From Acanthopleura granulata (taxonomy: Eukaryota > Mollusca > Polyplacophora > Chitonida > Chitonidae), in the NCBI GenBank assembly GCA_016165875.1, contig JABBOT010000004.1:7619642-7683641 (forward strand): a stretch of 64,000 nucleotides of DNA. The letters run 5' to 3'. The notes below the pieces were generated by a model that had not been told where the DNA came from, did no database searches, and saw nothing but the letters and a program-made list of their open reading frames with translations. The position numbers were made by a program, and so were the translations under genes. Position 1 is the first letter of the stretch; each line of letters opens with the position of its first letter. Positions 41,161 to 51,420 of this stretch are shown in pieces.

Positions 41161-41989
41161 TGATCTCCTTGAAAAAGCTAACAGCGACGTGTCAGTTTCG
41201 CACTGGTGTTGGTTGTGCGCTACCTTTGAGATCATTGTTTAAGTCTATGGTGTTTCAGCTTAAATGATAAAAACTTGAATGAGCCTAACCTTCAGAAACA
41301 AATCATGATTAGTCAGTGACGTGTTAATTGAAACAACCTGTAAGCGCGATATGTGGGCACATGGTGATTCATCAAATCGAAAATTGCATTGCATATAGCC
41401 CACCACCAAGGCACTGTGTCTGATAGAACATAGCTGAGGGCACGGACAAAAGCCCCGCCAGACAACTATAAACCCCGCCGGAACAAAGTACAATGTATAC
41501 GCCTATGTATCGGTACCATAGTAAACATGATGCGTCAGCAATGTTAGCCGGCTAGCTTAATAGCTTAATTAGGCCTACACGTACATGACGTAGGCATAGC
41601 TTAGCCTACATCTGGACCTCTTTGTCCCTAAAGTTCTGTCATCTGGACTTGTCATTTGTACGAGGTGTTATGACACTGTCCCTGAGTGAGATATTGTTAC
41701 CATCACTGCGGCTGCCTCTTGTCAGGTCTTAGCCAGACATGGTCCAGATCAATCATGTCAGTGTGGCGTGCTAATCTGGCATATCCTGGTTCAGGTCTGG
41801 CTATAATATGTCTTATCAGAATGCCGTTAATGGTATAATGTGTTTGGAGTACTTCCTGGTTTGTCCCATGTAGTCTCGCCATTGTCGTGTTGTTCCTCTT
41901 GTCAGGCCTGCCCCTATACTAATTATTTTAAATTATTATTTGAGTACTTTAAATTAATGCTAACATGCACTGTAATTCCAGCTATTTAA
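41161..41989. other. spacer upstream of SARAF, nothing recognised
   Basis: Two short related segments (CCTCTTGTCAGGTCTTAG near 41.72 kb and CCTCTTGTCAGGCCTG near 41.90 kb) are the only internal repetition noticed. No exon was found. Confidence 0.45.
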
Positions 41990-42202
41990 TTTGTGTCGCA
42001 ACATGTTTGTTGTGGTTGCAACAAACACTACATTGGAGAAACGGGTAGTACCTGGCGGAACAGGTGTCGGGTACATAGGCAACAAATTAACAGACCTACA
42101 ATTCTGGCCAGTATCCAAGTCTTCCCTTTCTTCACAGTCAGTGGAAAACAGAAAGGTAAGAGAAGGCAAGGAAAAGCATTTCAGTGGAAAATTTGTGACT
42201 AA
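41990..42202 (+). pseudogene. Penelope-like retroelement fragment, GIY-YIG endonuclease region
   Basis: The frame starting at 41990, after a stop, reads CGCNKHYIGETGSTWRNR, then a basic RVHRQQ segment and, about 20 residues on, a hydrophobic FPFF stretch. A cysteine-rich lead, YIGETG, and a nearby Arg-rich helix ending in H-R are the hallmark of the GIY-YIG endonuclease domain at the C terminus of Penelope-like elements. The frame ends after about 70 codons, and no reverse transcriptase lies upstream. This is an isolated, degenerate 3' fragment. Confidence 0.65.
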
Positions 42203-43167
42203 ATTCAGCCAGGAGAACACAGAAATAGTCCCTTCTGGTTATTATAATAAGTGATTCTATTAAATTGTGACTTTCTAATCTTTTATTGGTATTTTTATCA
42301 TGTTTAAACATATCACCTTGTATATAGGTAGAAAAGATTAGCTGTCTGGCCATGACAAAAAAAATTCATATGTTTTATCTTGCTCACCTTTTATATGTAT
42401 ATAAATACGTGTTTGTCATAACATGTATCGATTAAAACATGTGAGACCAAAGTCTCTGATGAGAAGGTAGCTCTACTTGCTGGGACAAAACTGTCATGGG
42501 GTTGACTGCAAAATTATGTATGCTTAAAGGAAAATGGATAATCAAAATTGAAAATCAATACTACAAAATATATATCTTCATTCACTTATACCAAGTTTTG
42601 TTGAAATTGGGTGAGAACTATACCAGTGACATTTTTCCTCGATGAACAGACAGGAAGATGGACAACCAATCATCAAATTGGAAAATCAATACTATCAATT
42701 ATGAATCTCAATGGAGTCTACACTTAAGGCAAGTTTCATTGAAAATCAGACAAAACCTGTAGGAGGAGTGTTAATATTTGCTCATTCATGTCGAGGGGGG
42801 TGGGGATTGACAGGGGGGTGGAAATTTTCTGGGGGAGGGGAATCATCTGGTGGGGGGGGGGGGAATATGTCCTACAGTCATACTAATTAGGTCTTGCCTT
42901 GGAATAAACACTGACTCTTGGCCCTCACATTGGGTGAGAAACATGGCTGTTACTGACCCCATACATTTCCATACTATTTCACTACCTAGATGCCTAACAC
43001 ATTTAGAACTGACACTGAAATGGGTTTCTTGAAAACTGAAATATCCTTCATCCATAATTTTTCATCACCCCTTGGAGTGACAGTTCGCCAAACAATGATC
43101 TGTGAACAGTATCATATAAATGACATGGATACATTCACCATAAGCCCTGAAATGTGTATGTATTTAA
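42203..43167. other. spacer with G-rich tract, no gene
   Basis: No coding exon was seen. The G-rich tract at 42794-42863 is listed separately. Upstream, two related segments (ATCAAAATTGAAAATCAATA near 42.54 kb and ATCAAATTGGAAAATCAATA near 42.67 kb) suggest an old local duplication of about 130 bp. Confidence 0.45.
42794..42863 (+). repeat. G-rich tract, possible G-quadruplex
   Basis: At least six runs of four or more G lie within 70 bases, including a 12-13 G run near 42852-42863. Spacers are short and AT-containing. The density exceeds the usual G3+ four-run rule for quadruplex formation. Confidence 0.85.
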
Positions 43168-43515
43168 ATATGCTTGGGGATTTACGTCTTACTTAACAAT
43201 TTTTCAGTCATAAGACAATGAAGAGTCCTTAGAATGTGTATCTACTGCATCTTCTTATGGCAGGCTGAGAGCATGCCGCCAAAGTGCTGCCACCACTGGA
43301 TCATCATGCTGAGGACACCAGACATGACATCGCACCCAGTCACATTAAACTGACACCAGGCCGACCAGTCCTGTTTCCTTGCTCTAACCGCTCAGTGCTG
43401 AGCACCAAGCGAGGCAGTAACAAGTATCATTTTTAAAGCCTTTGGTATGACCTGACCCAGGATCAATCCCTCACCTAGAGGCAGACCCTCTTAACTGCCA
43501 CTGAGGCAGTCCACC
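43168..43515 (-). mobile_element. second SINE family, copy B, reverse orientation
   Basis: The reverse complement starts near 43515 with CTGCCTCAGTGGCAGTTAAG. It then matches the copy at 30418-30888 through ACCAAAGGCTTTAAAAATG, GGTTAGAGCAAGGAAACAGG, GATGTCATGTCTGGTGTCC and TATGACTGAAAAATTGTTAA. It lacks the inserted MITE and so gives the pre-insertion structure. It lies between SARAF and NDUFA11. Confidence 0.8.
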
Positions 43516-44115
43516 TGAGGTGTGTTCAGTTTCATACACTGTATAACAAAAAATGGCAATAGTACCCAATATAAATTTTTGCCTCATTGTGCAGGCAACT
43601 TTGTATCAAAAGAATGGTTCTGACAACTGTGACATGACAGTTGCAGCCTGCATCAGAATGTAACACAACAATGACATGACATCAATGCAATACAAACTTA
43701 AAGTGGGTAATAGGCTAGCATTGTTATGCTGAACTCGTCTGTTGCCTGAGTTGCATCAACCCAGCTTTGTGACATAGTGAGCTTTGTCTCACTGTTGGAT
43801 CACACTGGAACTGTTACACTATGACGTCCCTAACACTGAGTCAACACATCCGTTCTGCAGCTAGGATTCAAAAACATAATCATCTTAGTAATATGTTGTA
43901 TGAAGTTATTCGATTATGGCACCAGTTGGGCCAAGACAGCACAAAGCCACATCTCTCAGGCAAAACCTTTTGCGAGGTAGATAATTAAATCTGATTTACA
44001 AGTAATGATCAAAATGTTTCAGATCTACAGGAATTAAAAGATATGGGAAATCTTGTATATATATGTATATAAGGAAGCCGAAGATAACTAAAAAGCATGT
44101 ACACATGAAAGAAAG
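43516..44115. other. spacer downstream of NDUFA11, nothing recognised
   Basis: No exon or known repeat was noted between copy B of the second SINE and the NDUFA11 polyadenylation signal. Confidence 0.5.
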
Positions 44116-44121
44116 TTTATT
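44116..44121 (-). terminator. NDUFA11 polyadenylation signal AATAAA
   Basis: TTTATT on the plus strand reads AATAAA on the minus strand, about 240 bases beyond the stop codon at 44358. Confidence 0.55.
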
Positions 44122-44357
44122 CAACAGTTTAAATTGAATGCATAAGACTACTTGTTACAAAAGTAATCATCACACATCTGACAAATCATACAGCTGTACA
44201 TATTCCACAGCATCAGATTTCAGTTTAAGCACTTCAAATTTCCATTGTCACACCTATGTATTTGTCCCAAGTATGGCAGAGTGTATTCCACCTCCTTACT
44301 AACATAAGGTCCTCCAGTTAAACCACCTAAAGATAGCACAATAACACATTCAGTCTA

Positions 44358-47300
44358 TTAAGCACTGTCCGAGGGTTCAAGTCTGCGATGGTCCGTTCCA
44401 GGCACCAGTGTATGGTTGTATTGGTAGAAGAAACCTCGGGATTTGTAGGGTGGCCTTGTCCATTCCCAACCTTCTATTGCCCTGTACTTCATGGTCATGC
44501 CTATGAATCCAAGTGCAATTCCAACTCCCCAGGCCACCTTATGGCTCTTCACTGAAAACACAACCGTATACATCGATTACTGATGAGGGATGTACAAATT
44601 TTGATGATCTGGAATACTACAAATTTAAAAGAAAGACAATATGAATTAAGTGTCTCAACTTCACATTTGTCTAACACCATGCTGTTCTTGACCTCACTGT
44701 GACCACACTGGTGAGAGGAACCTTGGTCATTATGCCGCTAAGGCTAACCCCCTCTGCCACAGAAGCCCCCCTGAAAAGACCAATATAATAGTATGATGTC
44801 CCAAAATCGAAAGAAAAAGAGGATGACATGGGGTCGGATTCTGTGCACATGTCAAATGGAACACAAGTATCTGAATCATTGTAAATGTCATTGTAAATCA
44901 TTGCATCTCAAAATGATGACTTAGCAGGAGATAGTTCAATGTCATCAGATTTCTGTTCATAAAGTGAATGGGTAAAGATAGCAAAGTATTTGACTTGATA
45001 AAAATTTTCAGATCGTTACCTCAATTTGTTCCTGCAATTGGTTCAGTTTTGTCATAAAGCACAATAATTGATACTTTGTAGAAATTTTGGAGATTCTGCT
45101 TCAACTGAAATGCAATGTATTTTAATAAGGTGCCATTTCATGCTTTAAGGAATGCCATAACTGACTGTCCAAATATTCATTGATAATATATACACATCAT
45201 CTTACTTACTGCGTGTTCCCAGCATTGTCCCAGAGACAAACCCAGCGATGAAATGATTTAATGGGCCATCTTTATTGCGTACATTTGATGAAACACAAAC
45301 CACAGCTGGGTAGGCTGCTGCCATAGCAGCTGTAAAACAGAAAAAAGACGTTTATTATAAAATTCTCATGAAAAATTCAGGTTACCACCACTGATCAATT
45401 CACCTGAGTTGTCTCCCTTCACTAAACAATTATCAACATGTTACAGCTGGAACGATGTTTCACTGTTTATATCGCACTGCAATTTTAAAGCAAAGATTCA
45501 CTCACAGTTAAATGTTCGTACATCACTTTTAGGCAAAATGAGCTGACTTTTAAACTGAACTAGCTTTGAAGAATTACACTGATAATGCAGATATAAGGAT
45601 TGTAGACCTACATTTTTGGTAGCACACAAGACAGCACTACGAAAACAAAATATATTTCAAAATTCAGACAAATGTCTGCCAATGTGGACCTAGCAAATAA
45701 CCATAACATTCAACAGTCAGCAGCTTACAACATTAACTGTGAGCCATGACTGCTTTTGGTCATGTGGATTCTACCCAAAGGTGCATGAAGTGGAATATTT
45801 TTCAAAAATTTTTAGAACTTCTGGGAAAGGCTGCTGGGTACACAAATTAAAAACATAATTACAACTTACCAATGGGTAAGGACACACTACAGTATCTACT
45901 CAGCATTGCAATTGGTGTAGTGGGCTTGGAAAAGCCAATCATCTCCACAACAGCTACATAGGAACCTACAAAATTTCACCAGATCAAAGAATAAAGTTTT
46001 ATCTTGTAATTCGTCAACCGTTTGCATTTCTATGAAGTTATAGAACTTTTGAACACACACATTCAGTGATACATTGTAACATTTTGGAACGGGAACAATA
46101 ATTATGGCAGCCACTCACGTACATACACAGATGTCCATTGTCACCTCTGTTTGTCACCTCTCTATCTATGTATCTGCCAAAAAATGAAAACTGACCCGAG
46201 TTGCAACACATCAGCATCTGTGTATCTATGTATCAGCCAAAAATGAAAATTGTATATGGAAAATAATGGGAGTTGTAATCCTGACATGAAATCATATCCA
46301 TTTATAAAGGACTACATGTATGATAATGGCAATCTGGTTACCACAGCAACAGTGAAAATCAACAAGAGTGAGTCGCCACACATCGTCACCAAGAATTAAA
46401 ATTCAACATCAAAAACAACTGGAGTTGTAGCCAGGACACATCATCAAGTCATATCTATTAATACAGCATACATTGGGAAAATCACGATCTACATGTACTT
46501 ACCATGGCCATCACAGAAATGGAACAAGTGTGAGTTGTGACTCATAATTACATCTGTATCTATGCATGTAGCAAATATTAAAATTTCATATGAAAACAAC
46601 TGGAGTTGTTGTATCCATTTATAAGGTATGTGCAAGGATAAGTGCAATTGTGTTACCATGGCAACACTGAATATTGACGTGAGTCATGACACATTGTCTT
46701 ATCTGCATCTCAGTATCCAACAAGAATTAAAACAAAATATGGTCCAGACACGAAGTTCATACCTAACTATATAGAATACATAAGGGAAATAGCAATGTGG
46801 TTACCATGGCAACCATGGAGATGGACAAATGTGAGTCGCAACACCTCTTCATCTGTGTATCTATGTATCCATCAAAAATTAAAATTGTACTTGAACAACA
46901 ACAGGCATTGTAGTGCGGACACCTAATCAAATCTATTAATACAGTATATATAGAGAAAATGGTGATCTGGTTCCTATGGCAACCATGGAAATGGACAAAT
47001 GTGAACTGCAACACATTGTCATCTGTGTATCTACGTATTCACCAAAAATTAAAACTGTACTTGGCAAGCAATTGGAGTTGTAGCCTGGATACCAAGTCAA
47101 ATCTATTTACATAGTATATTTAGAGAAAATGGATTTCTGGTTGCCATGCCGTGGCAACCGCAGAAATGAACAAAAGTGAATTGCGACACATGAACATAAT
47201 GCCCGAACATGAAGTCACATCACGGGTTTATAGAAGTCGATTGAATAAAAAACTCAATGCATGGTTATATTTCTTCAATATATGTTGTTTTTGGAAAGAA

Positions 47301-48657
47301 ATATTCAAAAATTTGCATAAATTTGATTTGAACATCTCAAAAATTCCGGAGCACCTTACGAGTTACCTCCCTTGTACGGAAAATCTCCATGACCAAGTGC
47401 GTTGATTTTGGCTTTCCTAGTTTCACTAGTGGAAAACTGAGACACAGCACTGACACGAAGTCATATGTATGTATACAGCATATACAGGGGGAACTGCAAT
47501 CTGTTTACCAAGGTAACAGTGGAAATGAGCAAATGTAAGTCGCTAAGCATCATGACGGCTGTATCTATGTATCCACCAAAAAAATAAAACCGTATGTGAA
47601 AAACGATTTAAGATATAGCCCAGAAATGAAGTCATATGCATTTATACACAATCTGGTTACCAAGGCTACCACAGAAATGGACAAATGTAAGTCGTGACAC
47701 ATCATCATACGTGTATCTATGTATTCACCAAAAATTAAAACCATATATAGAAAACGATACGAGATATAGCCCAGACACGAATACAGACGGGCAGACGGAC
47801 TTGAACATGCATGCCATGCATACCTTCTGCACTTTAGTGGGAGAAAAAATCTTTCAGTAACAGACGCGAAATACTATACACCTTCATGTACAAATGGCAG
47901 AATGTTCACAAACAGACAATACAGCACCTGCATCTTGTCAGATTAATACTTTTCTTACAGTTTGACATGCCCAAACTGCAAAACTATGCCTTTAAAAACT
48001 TTTCGAAATTGACACGGGTTTAAGTAAAATAAGAAAAGTATATGGCAAATTAATGCAGCTAAAAGGCATAATTTACAGCAACTGCTAACAATACAGTAAA
48101 ATCACACCTTTTAACTGCATTAGTATACGAAAGCCAAAATCCTGCTTCGCCTAAATGTGCGTGAACTCAGATATATTAAATGCTGTTTTGGCTTATTCAG
48201 AGGGCGAAATGTGATCTTTTACCCTTAACCTAGAGTAACCTGAAGTGCGTTTGATTTAACAGCCTTACTGACACCTTCTGTGTAACTATAAGCGTACACA
48301 AATGTCAACGGCTAATGTTGTGATTTATATGAAGTACTGAGAGGGCAAATTACTCATGTGTCGTTAAATGTTTCAATTATTACTGATCACTGCTTATTAT
48401 TGGTGAATGTTTCGATGTTGCTTCTAACTTTGAAATAAAAACCTTCTATGGAAACATCTACTTTACACCTTTGAAGAGCAATAGGAATTGCTGTTGTTGT
48501 TGTTGTCCTTACCAATACCGACACCTCTCTTAAGCATGACCAGTGCTTTCTGTACCGCCTCGTCACTGTCAGGCGTAGCATAAATACTGTAGAATTTCTT
48601 GTCTGGAAAAAGATAAAGATTATCTGCTAACGTTTCAACATCCGAAGAGTCAGACAT
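44358..48657 (-). CDS. NDUFA11: NDUFA11, complex I subunit B14.7
   Basis: Accessory inner-membrane subunit of mitochondrial NADH:ubiquinone oxidoreductase, of the TIM17/22/23-like fold. Four exons: 48513-48657, 45870-45965, 45210-45329 and 44358-44551. They total 555 nt and 184 residues, with GT-AG borders and matching phases throughout. Family blocks: the acidic FYSIYATPDSDEAVQK lead, a first membrane stretch from about residue 46, and SLPIAAMAAAYPAVVCVSSN. The most diagnostic block, VRNKDGPLNHFIAGFVSGTM with LGTR, is followed by HKVAWGVGIALGFIGMTMK and AIEGWEW. Human NDUFA11 is about 141 residues, so the roughly 30-residue C-terminal extension after GWEW (RPPYKSRGFFYQYNHTLV onward) is extra. 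Expected in all tissues; no TATA box was seen upstream. The ATG is the first in its frame and precedes the conserved acidic start. Confidence 0.93.
46120..47795. repeat. degenerate tandem array in NDUFA11 intron 1, unit about 150-170 bp
   Basis: A recurring block runs: TGTGTATCTATGTATCCACC, AAAAATTAAAA, CTGGAGTTGTAGCC, a tract near TCTATTTATACAG, then CTGGTTACCATGGCAACC and GAAATGGACAAATGTGAG. The TTACCATGGCAAC anchor recurs near 46338, 46502, 46653, 46802, 46971, 47141, 47504 and 47657, with steps of about 149-170 bp. The 363-bp gap between 47141 and 47504 contains about 200 bp of unrelated sequence. The array lies wholly between the exons at 45870-45965 and 48513-48657. Confidence 0.85.
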
Positions 48658-48799
48658 ATTTGCAGCACTGGTGAAGACTGAACGTCCGTGCTGTAACTAC
48701 GAACTTGAAATCGACGGAAGACAACCTCAATGAAAGGTTGCCTCCCCTTACAGATGACACGGTTCCTTCACTTCGCCGAGGGTCTACGCCTGTAGGCCC

Positions 48800-48925
48800 T
48801 ATATTTATTTATTTGTTTCAATGGTGTTTTACGCCTTACTCAAAAATATTTCACTTATACGACAGTGGCCAGAATTATGGTTGGAGGACCCGGGGGAAAC
48901 CCACGACCATCAGCACGACCTAGGC
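48800..48925 (-). mobile_element. truncated SINE, reverse orientation, upstream of NDUFA11
   Basis: TATTTATTTATTTG, then CAATGGTGTTTTACGCC, CACTTATACGACAG and GGAAACCCACGACCATCAGC. This is the reverse complement of the main SINE's 3' half. It lies about 145 bp upstream of the NDUFA11 start codon and so may be close to the promoter. Confidence 0.85.
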
Positions 48926-49040
48926 TAATACATAACATTTTATTTCAGTCCCATGATGGCCATATACAAAATAATATAGAGTAAAAGGAAGTGAAGGGAA
49001 GAAATAGATTAGGAAGAATTGCTGAAAGTTTCTTTCAACC

Positions 49041-49076
<36 letters not shown>

Positions 49077-49901
49077 AAATACAAATAATCAAAGTTCAGT
49101 TTTATGTCAGTTCTTGGCACCCGACAGATTTCAGATAATCACTCTTTGCATTTTGCTAGAACTTAGACTGAAAATATCCCATTAAAGGCCTAATTTGTGG
49201 CACTAATTCTTGGTAAAAAGTAGGCATGATTCCAAGTACAATACACACCGTACATTTATTAGGTCCATACAATGTTCCCTTTCAAGTTCTAACCGCCCAG
49301 GAACATACACGTAGGTTTCAAAACAGAATAGACACCTCGGCAAATAAACGTCTCAGTAGCCTACGGACGGTTATCATGGGTTTTGTGAGGTATTAGTTAG
49401 AATAGAATAGAATAGAATAGCTATTAGATAGAATCTTACTTACCGGGTGTTTGTTTGTATGGTGTTTATTGTACCGTAACTAGGCCCTACATTAATATAT
49501 ATTGTAAAATAATTGCAGTAAAACGTCACCTAACTTTGCAAAGGGCATTATTTTATGACTTAATACATGTATAAATGGAAGAACGTTGCAGAATTTTGTA
49601 ACTTTTTTACTTACTCTGAACTGTGATATCTTTTTTATCATACATCACAAAAAGTGACGTTTTTTGAACAATGAATCGGATTCTGCATGGATATATACAT
49701 ATACATGTGATCTAGTGTTGGCTTTTCTTTTAACAATGCCTTTTTTGGGGGGGGGAATACATGATGGTTACATATAATATCTGCATGCATGTGGTGTCAC
49801 TAAACTCATCCAATCCATATAATGGTCAAATATTTCATGCAGACAGTTATAGAAATGAGCACTATGAAAAGGAAACATAATATCATGTCCAGGAAACTCT
49901 T
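48926..49901. other. spacer with poly-T and AATAG microsatellite
   Basis: Holds a poly-T run of about 33 bases at 49043-49075 and four exact AATAG units at 49401-49420. No gene was seen. Confidence 0.6.
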
Positions 49902-50496
49902 CTTAAAGTAAAGGACAGCCCATGACTGAGGCACTGCTCATTAAAAAAATTATAAAATTCTCTCTTGAATGTAACAAACCTGTTTGAAATTGTATGAATT
50001 CGTTGTTGAATTATTTTCGTTTGAAGTGTGGGGTATTTAAGCTGCCCACTGGGGATCTGAAGACGCCCGTGCTTTTAAAGTTATGAGGGATTGCTATGAC
50101 CAATCAGAGACCTAGGAGATATCAGCTGTTTATGGGCTGTGACGTGTATGCTGTCTGTCAATGTAACATGTAATGACACAGGGACAGCACACTGTTCTAA
50201 TGTAATATATTTTAATTATAACAAGTACATGGGTGAATAACACTGCAAAGCATTTCCAGACCATTATGTTGTAGCAGGAGTAGGTTTCTTGATCATTTCA
50301 TGTTATAAATTGGCATATATACTTAAGTTACAAACGCAACCCTGGTAACTTACTACAGTCTCGGGTGACAAGAGTGTTCCGCGCTTCGAACAATTATGTC
50401 GAAGTAGCTGTTAGAGAAAATACTTTGCCGAAATAAACATAATATTGCCCAACCTTTTTGTCAAATTTAAAACATGAGTATGTCGTTCATTTTAAG
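49902..50496 (+). mobile_element. non-autonomous inverted-repeat element, copy 2
   Basis: Collinear with 33128-33779 in the same orientation, about 595 bp. The outer ends CTTAAAGTAAAGGACAGCCC and, read inward from the right, CCTTAAAATGAACGACATAC form imperfect terminal inverted repeats. No coding capacity. Compared with copy 1 it lacks about 60 bp near the 3' side (the 33.6 kb stretch containing ATTGACGTCACAGC). Confidence 0.7.
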
Positions 50497-50730
50497 GCTA
50501 AATCCACTCAGAAAGAAATAAGGCCCTGAAAGATACTTTATTGTGTTTTCCCCCGTCATTTGGTCCAGGATTATCTTATCTGGAATTTTTCAATTTACTG
50601 TTATTGCTAAATCTGGCCCTTTCGCTGCTCGTCAGGCTTCAGGGGCGATGTAAACATACCGACGATAGCCCTATACAACTTCTATATGCTATGGTTGCAT
50701 AGGGTATATTTGGGGGCCTTTCAATCACTT

Positions 50731-50826
50731 GTTTCCTCCCACCATGATGCTGGCCGCCGTCGTATAAGTGAAATATTCTTGAGTGCGGCGTAAAACACAA
50801 ATCGAATAAATAAATAATAAATAAAT
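50731..50826 (+). mobile_element. SINE 3' fragment
   Basis: CTCCCACCATGATGCTGGCC, CGTCGTATAAGTGAAATATT, CTTGAGTGCGGCGTAAAACA and an AAATAAATAAATAATAAATA tail. Only the last 95 bp of the family are present. Confidence 0.85.
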
Positions 50827-51420
50827 TCAATCACTAGGACATACCACATCCCCGTTCAAAGAATTAAGGAGTTAGATATACCCACCCTTACTACACCAGG
50901 GCGGAGCGTTGCGTGGTGGCTATACAAACAGCTGTTCGCGCAGTCTACCGCTCGCTGAAGATCACTTGTCTTCCATCAGTATGGTGTCTGGGCCAGATGT
51001 GGGGAAGTTCTTCAGTAAATTGCCAAAAGTTAGTGGTTTATACGTCAGTCACTCCTGTTCCCTCCACGCAAGAAACTGTACGCTATCGCTTAAGTGAAAA
51101 GTTCTTATGACCTTAAGCAATATCAAATAAACAGATAAATGAAATACATACCTGCATGACATGCCTTACGTGAAGTTAATTTGAAATAATTTGTCATAAT
51201 CTATTAAATCGCATGCACACGTTATAAAGTGGATGATTATTTGTATACACATAGCCCTATGACACGCCTGGAAAAGATCACCCTTTACTTCATGTGTCGA
51301 ATTCGGAATACTGATCTATTCTGGGCACTAAAGTTCTCTCTATAGATAGGCCTCTTCTTAGCCCCCTTTGTGTGAAGTGAAATATTTTTAAGTGTTGCGT
51401 CAAACACCAATTAAAATACA
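50827..51420. repeat. degenerate SINE-like remnants
   Basis: GTGTGAAGTGAAATATTTTT and GCGTCAAACACCAATTAAAA at about 51369-51416 match the SINE 3' end with substitutions. The stretch around 50990-51140 (GTGGGGAAGTTCTTCAGTAA, then AAGTGAAAAGTTCTTATGAC and CAAATAAACAGATAAAT) looks like a second, older remnant. No gene was seen. Confidence 0.5.

Noticed and set aside
41991..42254. 87-codon plus-strand open frame overlapping the Penelope relic
   Set aside because: The alternative frame carries the GIY-YIG signature; this one is a frame shadow.
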